From contig JAVQMG010000125.1 of the NCBI GenBank assembly GCA_032878915.1, positions 25,549,501 through 25,613,500 of the forward strand: 64,000 nt of DNA. Reading direction: 5' to 3'. Source of the DNA: Castanopsis chinensis (lineage: Eukaryota > Streptophyta > Magnoliopsida > Fagales > Fagaceae). How positions within the stretch are numbered: the stretch's first letter is position 1; each line of letters starts with the position of its first letter. The notes under the pieces are model-generated. The model made no database searches and had not been told where the DNA came from. It was given only the letters and a program-made list of their open reading frames with translations. Positions 1-11,557 of the stretch are shown here, in pieces. The translations under genes and the position numbers were made by a program.

Positions 1-346
1 CTACGATCTCCTGTGCTTGGGAGTGAGCAAGCAGTGGTTCATATTCTTCACTCTTGTTATTATGCATTATATTTTCTTTTTTACATATATAAATAAGGGT
101 ATTCAGACCTCTTTGAAATTCTAACTATTCCTTCGGTTAAGGCTATCCAGAGCCACCAATAACTCCCAAAACCAACGAACCCGATGCCGCTCAAACCCAG
201 ACCGACCCGATCAGAGCAACCCGCAGTCAATAGTGGGTCTTTGACATCAAAGCCCGAAGGGTGCAGGTCAAGCAGCGGTTTTAGGTTTCGAAACCTGAAA
301 AAAAAAACCAAACAGACCAAAGGTCTTTCACGGTAACACCATCCCT

Positions 347-388
<42 letters not shown>

Positions 389-665
389 GATTCATCTAGA
401 TTTGACAAGATCTAATCGAGATCCTTCAAGATTCAGCTAGATCTCGTTGTTATCCGATGAAATCTAAGCCAAATCTCGATGGATCTAGCCAAATATCAAC
501 CTCGTTAACAAGACCTAAAACCTACCAATACAACCCAATACCCAATGAGACCCGAATTGGCTGATCTGACAAGTCTTCCTAGTCGGTTTTGGGTTACTTT
601 TTTCCCTACCCAAAGTTTCGGGTCAAGTTCAGGTTGGGCACAAACCTGACCCATGGACAGTCCTA
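1..665. mobile_element. Possible right part of a hAT-like non-autonomous element
   Basis: The interval ends at 665 in a sequence whose reverse complement begins TAGGACTGTCCATGGGTC, the style of terminus seen in plant hAT elements. It is rich in subterminal ACCCG/CGGGT motifs, as is the well-defined hAT element at 36629-37773. No matching left terminus or 8-bp target duplication is found, so the left end may lie before the window. No coding sequence is seen. Low confidence. Confidence 0.3.
349..386. repeat. (CT)n microsatellite
   Basis: Nineteen uninterrupted CT units inside the possible hAT-like segment. Confidence 0.9.
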
Positions 666-2369
666 CCCTCGATGTATGCAATCTCCCATCTCACACACCT
701 CAGGTTATTATATTTTCTTAGTTTCTTTTGGTAGAACTAAAATTTTTAGTTTTAAAATTCTCATTTTCTTAAGGAGATTATTATGATAGTCAAAACTTAT
801 CACATAATTATAATTGATATTATTCAAATGATTCATAGGCACACTTAAATATATGGCCATGAAGATTGTATTTTGTATAAACTCAAATTCTCACTTTCAA
901 AAAAATGAATGATTAACTCAAAAAAAGAACAAACCAAAGTTATAAAAGGAAGAGAGAGGACTTGTGGGAAACTCAAAAGGCACAACAATACAACACCAGA
1001 ACACATCAACCCAAAATAGCGATATTAAAAAACATAAAAATTCATCAACCTAAAATAATGTTGCAAGAAAGAATTAAAAATCTAGAAAGAGAGATTGCAC
1101 AGTCACCTTTTTTTGAAAAGAAAATATGGGAGAGTGTAGTATTTTCTTCAACTTTAAGAGATAAAGATAATAACTTTATTTAATTTTAGTTTATACTTAT
1201 AGTCACCCAAAATGAACTGAAGTTAACCAAATAGACTAAAGTGAACCAAAATGGACCGAATTGGATGGAATTAAACCAAATTGATCAAAATGGGCCAGAT
1301 TGGACCGAAGTGGTTGTTTATTATCTTTACCTCTTGAAGTTTATGAAAATGATATATGGTTCTCTAAGTATGTGTGGAACTGAATCCTTCGATCTAACCT
1401 TGAATACTACATTAGCATACAAAATTACAAATATGAATACAGTGATGACATTTGAGTTTTTTTCGAATGACTATAAACTAAAATTAAATAAATAAATGGT
1501 TTCTCTATTGAAACTGTCTGTATTACATGTATTTTTTATTATAAGTTCTTAAGTTGCATTTAGGTTCCAAAATATGTAAAGTCATGGTAGTAAAAAGTGA
1601 TGAACCTATCATGATTAGTAAGTTACAATTAGTTTTAAAACTGTGTAAAGGCATAATACATTATTGCATAGATTAATGTGTGTGTGTGTGTGTATTTTAA
1701 ATGATGGAAAGAAAATAATTGTAGCTGTGTTACATAAGGCCCCAATAGGCACTAAACAGCTAATAACAGAATAAGCCTCTGTTAACACCAGATACATAAC
1801 AGAAGCACAGCTGTACAATCATCAGATAGTTAAAATTTTTGCAACAAAAAGCAATTACAATTTGCTTCTACTGAAATTTAAACCTTTAGCAATTCTGGAT
1901 CCAAATATATTCTTAATGCCATCACCAGACAGGACATTTTCTCTTTTTGTTTTGCCTTTTTAGATGAGGAAGAAGGTAGTTATGGAAATGCTGACAGCTA
2001 CTACCTAATATACGCATACAGAAATTATGGCAAGTAGAACAAGAAGGGCTACCATTACCATCACCTTATTTTTCTTCTTTCTTTTTTTCTTTTTTTTGTG
2101 GGGTTAAGGTCTATCCCTCTATGATCATCTTAACAGAGACTTGATTCAATTTTCAATACAAGAATTAAATTAAATTATACTTTTTTGGAGTCGCTAAGAC
2201 CACAGCAACTGTAGAAATGCAAGCCAGTACCCAATCTGAAAATAGATTTGGCAATACTAGTGAGGTAAGGAAGACCAATTTGTGTGCAGACACCCAATAG
2301 AGTATGCAGCAAAGGATGAAGCTCCACAATTTTTCAGTCTTCCAAATAACACCTCAAACATTATACTAG

Positions 2370-2410
<41 letters not shown>

Positions 2411-2990
2411 TTAAGCTGCGTTTCCTGCATTTCATACATTACAAATCCAATTCAATGGTGTGTTGTCATTGGATTTAATGCAAGAGACTTCAAATTTTTA
2501 ACCTTTCAATGAAAAATAGTGAGAGTAAAGCTCGATATGGGGCAAGTGATGTGATTATCCGCAAGAACGGTATAATTTCTCCTCAAATAGACCCCATGTT
2601 GTGTGCCTATTATATGCACCAGGCAAAACAAAAACAAAAAATGTCTGCAACTCAACATGCAGAGCAATTTGTATTTGCAACTGTCGCAGTGCACACGCAT
2701 TGCCAACTTGAATACCGACCTGGCTGGCTTCTGTCGGCCCAGATTCGTGCACTCTCATTTTCACTGTGGTTAACTCAAAGAAATTGCCAAGAGGAGATCA
2801 AGTGGCATGCAGTTTGAATTGAAATGTCATATGCCACAACTCACACGGTTGTACCGTCTTACTTGCAAACAATGAGGGTTTGCAAAAGACCAAATTAAGG
2901 ACTGTGCCTACAATATTAGTTCCCTGTACCTTTTCAGTTTTGACTTTGAATGAGTCTTTATTTTCTTTTTCGCTCCAAGTACCATGCAGA
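666..2990. other. AT-rich intergenic stretch without a recognisable gene
   Basis: No coding sequence is convincing on either strand. The stretch holds short direct repeats of a tract like AAATGGACCGAA at about 1205-1315, a (GT)n run near 1677-1693 and a (TA)n run at 2375-2407. The longer open frames here have no family resemblance and no splice context. Confidence 0.5.
2375..2407. repeat. (TA)n microsatellite
   Basis: About sixteen TA units in non-genic DNA. Confidence 0.9.
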
Positions 2991-3267
2991 ACTGATTTTC
3001 TACCTTTCACTTTTTTTTTCTTTTTTTTTTCATTTCAGCTCCAACTTTTAATTTTGTCAATTCAATCGTCTAATTTTCAATTTTTGTCATTTCAATCCTC
3101 CGTTAAACTTCAGTTACCTGCTGCCGTTAAATCCATTGAAATGACTTCGTTTTGCATTTTTTTTTTATTCAAAATTGAAAGAAAATAAGAAAAATCTGAA
3201 AAAAAAAAAAAAAAAAACATTAGGGGGCCATCCCTAACCCGTGTAATTTTGAGAGAGAGAGACTAAG

Positions 3268-3392
3268 TTGATCATCGACGGATCGACCCGGAACCTCTTC
3301 GACATGATGGTGGACGCGGTGGTTAGCGCCAAGGCCATCGCCGGCTACGAGAACATTCCGATGGTCGTGGTCGAGACTGGGTGGCCGAAAGA
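3268..3392 (+). pseudogene. GH17 beta-1,3-glucanase gene fragment
   Basis: About 42 codons read NLFDMMVDAVVSA...ENIPMVVVETGWPKE, typical of the C-terminal half of plant glycoside hydrolase family 17 enzymes (endo-1,3-beta-glucosidases). The E in ETGWP corresponds to the conserved catalytic-region glutamate. The fragment has no upstream or downstream GH17 sequence and passes directly into a different gene fragment, so it cannot make an enzyme. It sits between the arms of a Mutator-type element, which suggests capture. The recognition rests on recalled family motifs. Confidence 0.7.
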
Positions 3393-3399
3393 AGATCAT

Positions 3400-3665
3400 A
3401 GAAAATTTGATTACCATGTCTCACAAAAACCTGACCATCGATCTGAGAAGTGGTTTCTGCAAATCGAATTCAGTCTTCTACAGCAAACGCAAGCCATGTC
3501 CGCACCCACCCAATCATTCCCTCGACGTCGCCACTTTCATATCGTCCCGAGCCCACCATGGCAAGATCGCCTTCATCGACGCCTCCATAGGCTGCCACCA
3601 AACTCTATCTACTTCCCCGTTGTGTGGTTGGCTCTTATATCCATCGGCGCCGTAATAACCACCAC
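3400..3665 (+). pseudogene. 4-coumarate:CoA ligase-like N-terminal gene fragment
   Basis: One frame (about 3407-3590) reads IDLRSGFCKSNSVFYSKRKP and then SLDVATFISS...HHGKIAFIDAS, like the N-terminus of plant 4CL-like acyl-activating enzymes. Another frame (about 3592-3661) reads LPPNSIYFPVVWLALISIGA and then VITTTN, a segment lying a little further along the same family. The two are joined by a deletion and frameshift, and the AMP-binding and adenylation motifs that should follow are absent. The piece lies directly after the GH17 fragment, partly in the same frame, giving a chimeric open frame of 155 codons. Both are probably cargo of the enclosing TIR element. Confidence 0.65.
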
Positions 3666-3787
3666 GAATCGGAGGCGTTCAATGGGACTATCTACAGTCG
3701 TTGGATGGGTTTTAGCTGATGTGTTTTACGAATGAGATTTGTTAAGGCATCACTGTCCGTATATTTTCAGTCTTGAATGCCTCCGTA

Positions 3788-4139
3788 TAAAATTTGGGTT
3801 AGCGATTTGGGGGCCAAAATGGGAAATTAGCATTGATTTTCAAACATTATAGTTAGTAGGCACTGTTTAGAAACTACATTTTATACTAGCATCTCGATTT
3901 GCAAAGAGTCGATTTTGGGCTATAAATCGACTCTTTGAGTGTCGATTTTTATTGCATGATTTGATCTGATGTGGCAAATTTTTCACGTAACTGCCACTTG
4001 GAAATCGAGTCTTAGAGACTCGATTTCCACTCTTTATGTAATATGTTTTGCTAATCCTCTGCCTCCTGCTCTCTCTTTTCTTTTTTTTCTTTTTCACCTT
4101 TCTCCCCTCTCTCTCCGCTCTCACCTGATCTGCAATCCT

Positions 4140-4172
<33 letters not shown>

Positions 4173-4560
4173 TGGTTTGATGGATCCAAGCAGCGCGAAG
4201 GCCGCGCGACCTGGGCGCGACCCAGGCCGCCCTGGGTTTTTTTTTTTTTTCCTCTCTCTCTCTTTCTGCGATCTGGGTTTTTTTTTCTTTCTCTTTCTGC
4301 GATCTGGGTTTTTTTTTCTCTTTATTTCTTCTCTGATGAGATGGGAAGTGTGAAAGACTTAGATTTTTTTTTATTTTTTTGGCTTGTACGGATCAGACCC
4401 TGTAAATCGACTCTTAAAGACTCGATTTGTAGGTCCAAAATCGACTCTCTAAGAGTCGAGATGTTACTAATCTATATTCTTTCATTCTGGTGCCTACTAA
4501 CCATATTGTTGCGAAATCGTGGCTAATTGCCCATTTTCACCGCAATTTGGGTTTTTCTGT
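3788..4560. repeat. Nested inverted-repeat element within the Pack-MULE-like element
   Basis: The left arm (about 3788-4040) and right arm (about 4390-4560) are mutual reverse complements. Both contain GTTAGTAGGCAC and repeated forms of AAATCGACTCTT / AAGAGTCGATTT, so each arm also carries small internal palindromes. The centre holds (CT)n and poly(T) tracts and a short GC-rich stretch at 4190-4235. It looks like a second non-autonomous TIR element, inserted beside the right arm of the outer one. Confidence 0.55.
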
Positions 4561-4803
4561 TTTGTTTTGATTCAGGGGAAGGGGGAACGACCCCTTAATG
4601 TTTTTTTTTTTTTTTTTTTTTTTTCAGATTTTTCTTATTTTCTTTTAATTCCAAATTTAAGAAAAAAAATACAAAACGCCATCGATTCGGCAGCAGGTAA
4701 CTGAAGTTTAACAAAGTACTAAATTAACAAAATTAAAAATTAAAAAACTAAAAAAAAAAAGTTAAAATTAGAAAGTTAATTTTACATTTTTACCTTTTAT
4801 ATA

Positions 4804-4806
<3 letters not shown>

Positions 4807-4848
<42 letters not shown>
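4807..4848. repeat. (AT)n microsatellite
   Basis: Twenty-one AT units just outside the right end of the TIR element and downstream of the TATA-binding protein gene. Confidence 0.9.
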
Positions 4849-4850
<2 letters not shown>

Positions 4851-5001
4851 TGTAGGCTGAAACTCCATCGTATCTATAAAACTGACACTCTCAATTATCC
4901 GTATGAGACCTTAATTCAATCAAGGGCTGGTGATCACATTCACTTCAGTAATGTCCCACGTTTGCAGTGCTAGTTCGTTTAGATAGATTAACTATTTTCC
5001 G

Positions 5002-5007
5002 TTTATT
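5002..5007 (-). terminator. Candidate poly(A) signal of the TBP gene
   Basis: An AATAAA on the minus strand lies about 450 bp downstream of the predicted last TBP exon start. It is the first canonical hexamer I see in the 3' UTR, but plant poly(A) signals are loose, so this is tentative. Confidence 0.3.
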
Positions 5008-5454
5008 TGGTTATGTACAGCTTTTTAAAAGCTCTTTTTCCTTTTTCTTTTCTTTTTTTTTCTCTTTTTCTTGCTACAATTATAACATCCAAATGCACCA
5101 GCAGATAGTATCATAGCACAATAGAGTCGATTCAAGTTTCACAAAATTACATTCTATCCAAACAGTCAAAAGCAAAAGTCCAACAGAAAGTTAAAAATTC
5201 TTATTCTCCTTTTTCCCCTTCTGTTTTTTTTTCGTCGACAACTCTGTAAAATATATGGTTCTTCTCCCACTACTACATCAGAGCCAAGAAAATTAAATGC
5301 AGACACTGAACACATCTTTTTTAACTTAAAAACCAGAGAATCGATGCACAATTTGCTTTTATATTTACAGTTCAATCCAGGCTCAGCAGCTACATTGCCA
5401 GGTATTCCACCTCCGAACTTTTGCAAACAAGATCTGGCTTCTCTTCCCACAAAA

Positions 5455-6739
5455 TCTGCATCAAATTCAAAACAAATGATCTGAGTTCACCTTGGTATAC
5501 CTGTAAAACATTCCTCCAAAACATAAAACAACATTCCCACAACATTCCTCACTAGCCAAAAAATGCCAACAAGATGCCCCTGTAAAATCAAGGGCATTAA
5601 ACTCAGTCTGTTGTCAGCATGGCCTGTGAAAAAATCAACATCCTCCATTGAGCCAAGGACAGGACTCTCCTAACATCCTCAATCCCCCCATCAAATCCCC
5701 CAAATCCCTATCTGGCCAGAGGTGATATACAGTTTTGTTAAAAGCACACCAAGTGCGCCTTGAAGCTTAAAGCTCGAAGCTCCAAAGTCTCAGCACTTTG
5801 CTTGGCCAAAGCAAAGACCGTTTCAAGAAGAGCACCTTAGACACGCTCTAAATGATACAAACAAGGCTAATATACTATTCTCTCTTATGCTTTTTGGTCT
5901 TGACCTTTTAGATGTATGTTGATGTAACCATATACATAATTTGATCATAACTATCATGTATATGTATTTTATAAGCATAGGAGAATCATATAAAATTTTA
6001 TGTTTAAACTTTCTATGACTAAAGTATGATCATATTGTCCATTGATAACAGTTTTCAACTTACTATATTAAAATTTTAAGATATTGAAATAACTAATTAA
6101 AATTTGAACTTACAAACAGTATACAATTGCACTTACTTAAAAGGTAAAATATATATAAAAAATCCTTGAGTTTTCATTTTATTTTTATTATATATCATGA
6201 ATATCTATTAGAGGTTATAAGATATTATATTTGAAAGGGCAAAACTTAGGTACAGTTCCTTAAGTGCAGTACCTTAGGTTCCCTACTTAAAATTTTGACA
6301 GCTGTCAAATTTAACATCGAAATAAACAGCGTTAACCCACGTCTTAAAATTTTTTCTTTTTTCCTTCTTCCTTTTTTTTTCCTGTGCTTTGAGAACCCAC
6401 AGCTTCAAATCTCCACCGAGAGAGAGAAAGAATCATATATCAGAAAAGAGAGAAAGAATCATAGATCAGAAAAGAAGACAGAAAAGAATCATAGATCAGA
6501 AAAGATCAGAAAAGAGAACCATAGATCAGAAAAGAAAGAACGATAGATCAGAAACGGTGAAAGAATCATAGTTCAGAAAAGATGACAAAATCATAGATCA
6601 GAAAAGAAAGAACCATAGATCAGAAAAGGAGAAAGGAACAGATACACATACATACACACACACCGACAGAGAGAGAGAGAGAGAGAGAGAGAATCATAGA
6701 TCAGAAAAGAAGAAAAAAGAAACAGGTACACATACATAC

Positions 6740-6776
<37 letters not shown>

Positions 6777-9700
6777 TGAGGTATTCTTTCTTCTTCTTTT
6801 TCTTTTCTGGGTTTTGGGTTTGGAAGAGAAGGGTCCGTGGTGGTTTGGAAGAGAAAGGTTTTGGGTTTGAAAGAGAAGCCGTTTGCAGGTACAAGGAAAA
6901 AGAAGGAAATATGGGTTTTGGGTTTGGAACGGAAAAGTTTGCAGGTACAAAGAAGGAAGAAGGAAAAATAAATAAAAAAAGAAAAGATATTTTAGTTTTA
7001 ACGCCGTTTATTTGGTTTGTTAAACTGAACAGGTGTCAAAATTTTAAGTAGGGAACCTTAGGTACTGCACCTAAGGAACTGTACCTAAGTTTTTCCCTAT
7101 TTGAAAATGGTGCGCTTTACTTCAATCAAGTGCACACTTGCTCTGAGCGCCTAGGGCCCTAGGTGCCAAGAGACCTGTGTGCTTGACTCTTTTACCAACA
7201 CTAGTGATATGTGTACTACTTGCAACCCTTACAGTAAACAAACTCTAAATGGAACCTCAACACCTTGAAATAATCAAGTTCAAAATATGATGGTACCCAG
7301 AATTATCTTTTAATCTGCAGTGCACAATTTAATAGTCTAGAAGTTCATGTGAAATAAAAAGTACTCGTGCTACTACAATCTATGACAGTCCCAACCAGTC
7401 ATAATTTCCAAATTTTAATCTAACAAATCTGATTTAAAAGGGTTATGAAATTAGGGGACTCAAACCCGTTCCCCAAGAACTTATGAAGCCTACCTTTCCC
7501 CAGAAACCTAATAAATCTGATTTTAGAGGGTATTATGAACATAAATACCCTTATCATGGAATCTGTAAATAAGAGTTGGATTTAGCATAAATAATCTGGT
7601 CCCTGCACCATGGATCTTAACAAAATATTACAATTGTGCAACATACCATTGCTGGTTTTTCCTGAACTCCGTAAGCACCGGGTATATGTTCTCAAAGGCT
7701 GTATAGGTCTCATCTCTCACCTTAAGATTCGAAATGAAACAATGCTGATCAGATCCAACCAGAATAGCATATAAAACCTGGGAGGGAAGAACAAAAAAAA
7801 AGAAGTCTAGTGATGTCACCTTAGCTCCTGTAAGAACGATTTTTCCTGACACAAAAATAAGCAGCACAATCTTTGGTTGTTTCATGCGATAGATCAACCC
7901 TGGGAACAGCTCTGGCTCATACTGACCACCAGAATGAGAACACAATCAATTTCAATTCTCAAAGTTTTAAAATTGTTCCAAAACATGGTTGAAATTTTGC
8001 TAGATCAAAAAGATACCAAAACTGGCAAGTACTTATTTTTAAAATGGGATACTTCTACAATAAATTTCAAATGTCGCAGACACCAACCAATTTCATAGAA
8101 TCATTACTACAAAACAAGCTTTCTACTGTTTCCAGCCAAGTCGGTATTACAACTGGCTATTTGATGTCCAAACAATAATGTTTGCAACAAGTTTAACTTC
8201 TGAAAGGCTCAATTTACATTTAACTTCATTTTTCATAGCTTGTGTGTATGCAGGTATGCATGTCGTAGTTTCCATGGAAGCGTTTAATTCCAAGAATGGC
8301 CTCATAAGACAACCTATCCTCCAATCATGGCCACTTCAATGGTCAGGGAAGGAAAAGGAGAACATTGCACAGGCTATTTTTTTGGTAAGTACATTCCAAA
8401 GTCCGATAAATCACACACAAATACCAATAATGGCTCTTGATATTTAACAGAAAGAACAATTAACACAGGTGGACAAACAGCCATCACTTACACTAGAAAA
8501 GGCACCATGGGAATATGCCAGTCCTTCAAGCCTGATGGGGAATTTAACATCACATGAACCAACTATGTTCTGAATCTTAAAATCCTACAACAGTGAAAAG
8601 CATCAACATTAGACATAGTAATTCTTTATTCTTTGTAAAATACCAAAGCTGCATGCGCCAGTATCTTTTATTACATATACATACATAAATGACACGAAGG
8701 ATTGCACTGAAATTAATTTTTACCTTGAATTTAGCTGCAAAACCAAGCTTCTGTATAATTCGAGCATACTGAAAAGCAGAGATACAATGTCAGATTCGGA
8801 AATTCAATATTAAAACAACAGTATTAAATCCTAAAGATCTAGACAATTTGCAGCTCTTTTAGTGACAACATGAGGAGCATGGAATTAACTTTTTTTAATC
8901 ACACTCTCGTAAAACAAGGAACTGTTCGCTTGTAATGCGTATGGGCACGTATAATTTCACCTTTCAGCTCTGCCAACATTTTCATGAATTTAAGTGCTAG
9001 TTTGATGAGACTAGATATCTGAAAAGTAAAGCCAAACTACAAACAAGAAGCTATAGGGTTCTGGATACTCCTCTGCTTCTCCCAGATGGCCCTATGTTTA
9101 TAAACTTATGTATGCAACTGCCTGAAGGTTTAAAGGCATGCATTATAAAGTTATGAAAACTGTACTATTTCAGCTGACTATATTGTACTGGTTACCACAC
9201 TGGTACACATAACCCTACGGTAACATTACCCAAAGATTTGGGGTGTTGATCCATTCCAATTTCAATTGCTTCAGCTAATTTTACTGTTTTGTGCAGATAC
9301 CAATTCTTATTGTATTTTGAAAACTTTTCATACTGACAAGGTTATTTTGATAAAATTGGTATGCCCTAATATTGGAATGAAGTTATGCGGGGAATATACA
9401 CGCACACAAAGTATAATCCGAGAACAGTACACCAGAATGCACCAACACCGAAATATTTCATTGCAGTATATACAAACCAAATCGGCCACCAAAACTATAT
9501 TGTAACTTTGATCCATTACCTTCCGTGCTGCCAACTTCGACTGTTGTTCACTCTTAGCTCCCGTACAAACCTAAACATTTGGTATTCACATAATCATTAA
9601 AAATCTCAGAAATAAAAAAACAGCATAGATGCCAAACCAGGTATGTCTATTTTAAAGAGAACAACATAGCAAGCTTTCAGATAGAAAGCACCAACTTAAT

Positions 9701-9921
9701 ATTCCAAAAAAAGAAAATTAGCTAAAATAGTGAATTCATTTAACAACAGGAGGAACAGGTAGCATTTATTGGCCTCATCCATCCACAAATTGAAAGACAA
9801 TTTTTCTCTTATCACAAATTTCTAAGTAAATGACACATAGATGGGCTCATTTTTCACTTATCACTCTAGTATAGATCAATCAACAATGCATGTTAATCTT
9901 CAAGAATAGAGACCGTTTGAT

Positions 9922-9960
<39 letters not shown>

Positions 9961-11557
9961 AACAAAAACAGACCCAGATGGCACTTTAAAGGCATATAAA
10001 ACAGCATATAAAGAAAAATTCTACAGTTGTACTTAGAAAGGTACCAAATGCTTTGTCAAAACTTACCATCTTCCCAGAAGCAAAAATCAAGGCTGTGGTT
10101 TTTGGTTCCCTTATCCTCATAATTACAGCAGCAAAACGCTGCAAGAACACAATAAACGTAAAATTTAAATGTTACTTATCGATATAAAACCCAAAACACA
10201 ACTCTAAGTGAAACAAGAAACAAGCTTAACCATCTTAGTCAAATCAAAATCATTAAAAAAGAAAATCAATGGCTTAAACCAAGCTTTCTTAGAGTAAGCA
10301 AATATATTCCATCATCAACTGGATTCAACAAAGGATAAATAGATAAGGAACACCCAGCACTATGGTTAATAACCCCCCCCCCAAGAGAGAGAGAGAGAGA
10401 GAGCCATGCCCACAAACATCTCATACCTTGGGATTGTATTCTGCATTACGAGCTTGAAGTGCAATGGCCTTAAGATCCAATTTGCAGTCCAAATTTACTG
10501 TAGACACAATGTTCCTGAAGTGACAACGCTAAGATGTTATAGGCTACTAACTCTGGGAGTAAACAACATAAGTGAGTTATTGCAATGTCCAATTCATTAA
10601 CAAAGCCACATACAAGAAGGGCCAAAGTAATAAACTAATCTTTTATTTTATATAATCTGAAGATCATGGGGACACAAATCTATCTAACCAAGAGATCCAT
10701 ATCCATCAGAAAGCAGAACTAATATTCAACTCTTCCACCATTATACATCTGAAGGCTTCAGTGCTCATTTTTTAATTAAATCAATGCAAGTAATAAAATC
10801 TATCAATAATAAGCAACCAAAATCCACCCAAGTACAAGAAATTGTGACTTTGTGTCATTGTGTGTGTGTGTGTACGTGCTCAACTTATTTGAATCATAAA
10901 GTATCTAATTATTCAAAAACCAACCAAAATCAAAGAAAAAAAAGGTTAAAATGTTAGGCTCTAGTCACATATCCATTCTTGAGACAGGAGGGACAGATAA
11001 TCAGAGTGAACGCAGGAACCAAATTAAGAGTTAGGCAAACCCTAGCATTTACATTCGAAACATCTAAACACATTCACACTCATTCCCACAGTTGCCAGAG
11101 CACAACTGTAATTTCATATTGCTGGATACAAAATGTCAATCACAATAAATATACAGCCACACCATAACATTAACATTGTACAGCAAGTGACCCACATCAT
11201 TACCATTGTTAGACACACAAAAAATATCAATTACAATGCAATGACAGACATATGTCCAAGTACCAACACATGCTAGCCATCACAACATCATAAAAACCTA
11301 TGATCCTCACAATATATTATACACTGCATTTTCCTCTTCCTGGTCTTACAACAATTGGCTCACGTCCATATCAGGATACTTATCTTTTAGAGATTAACAT
11401 AAAGCTTAGTCAACCAAACAGGTGCATATATATTAGAATAGTACATAATGAATTTGTGACAAAAAAGAGAAGGAACTCACTGAAGGGTAGGGACAATCCC
11501 AGAAGGGTGCTTCTTGAGATCAACTGGTTGGCTCCCTTCCATTCCCTGTTCCGCCAT
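5455..11557 (-). CDS. TBP: TATA-box-binding protein (general transcription factor), 9 coding exons
   Basis: This gene encodes TBP, the core TFIID subunit that binds and bends TATA DNA and serves all three RNA polymerases. Coding exons on the minus strand are 11557-11481, 10514-10427, 10138-10067, 9570-9520, 8768-8724, 8584-8492, 7921-7820, 7720-7647 and 5455. All junctions are GT-AG and phases match, giving exactly 200 aa, the usual plant TBP length. The start reads [20 protein letters not shown]. Both halves of the saddle are present: [20 protein letters not shown] in repeat 1 and [20 protein letters not shown] in repeat 2. The DNA-kinking stirrup motifs FASGK and FVSGK are intact. The end reads [10 protein letters not shown], with the stop made by TG at 7648-7647 joined to A at 5455 across a 2.2-kb intron. 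If that intron is retained, translation ends instead at QQWYVAQL (stop at 7628-7630). The gene looks functional. Confidence 0.93.
6237..7097. mobile_element. Mutator-type MITE in the last TBP intron
   Basis: An 861-bp element has terminal inverted repeats that are nearly identical over the first 65 bp or so and recognisable to about 105 bp. The ends read GGGCAAAACTTAGGTACAG and (inverted) GGGAAAAACTTAGGTACAG. A perfect 9-bp target duplication TATTTGAAA flanks it (6228-6236 and 7098-7106), the size made by Mutator-like transposases. It encodes no transposase. The interior holds a purine-rich minisatellite built on AGATCAGAAAAGA (about 6430-6720), two (GA)n runs and a G/T-rich stretch. Confidence 0.9.
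9925..9956. repeat. (GA)n microsatellite in TBP intron
   Basis: Sixteen GA units in the TBP intron between the coding exons at 10138-10067 and 9570-9520. Confidence 0.9.

Larger units (their letters stand above)
3031..4794. mobile_element. Pack-MULE-like TIR element carrying host gene fragments
   Basis: Two inverted arms of about 200 bp face each other: 3031-3235 and 4577-4794. Both arms contain the same stretches in opposite orientation, such as GTTAAACTTCAGTTACCTGC and a run ending CATTA(A)GGGG. The right end starts (inverted) GGTAAAAATG, like the better preserved element at 38324-39664, so they look like one Mutator-type family. The left end seems truncated and no target duplication can be read there. 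Between the arms are fragments of a GH17 glucanase gene and a 4CL-like gene, followed by a second nested inverted repeat (3788-4560). No transposase is encoded. Capture of unrelated gene pieces between Mutator TIRs is the definition of a Pack-MULE. Confidence 0.6.

Noticed and set aside
2509..2817. 102-codon plus-strand frame
   Set aside because: Ordinary composition but no recognisable domain, no promoter or splice context, and overlapping open frames on the other strand.
6295..7051. Lys/Arg-rich and Ser/Leu-rich frames within the TBP intron
   Set aside because: They arise from the purine minisatellite and GA runs of the MITE, not from captured gene sequence that I can recognise.
7618..7647. 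TBP ending in ...QQWYVAQL as the main protein
   Set aside because: A strong GTATGT donor follows QQ, and joining to the acceptor at 5455 gives exactly 200 aa ending in QQ, the usual plant form. It is kept only as a retained-intron alternative.
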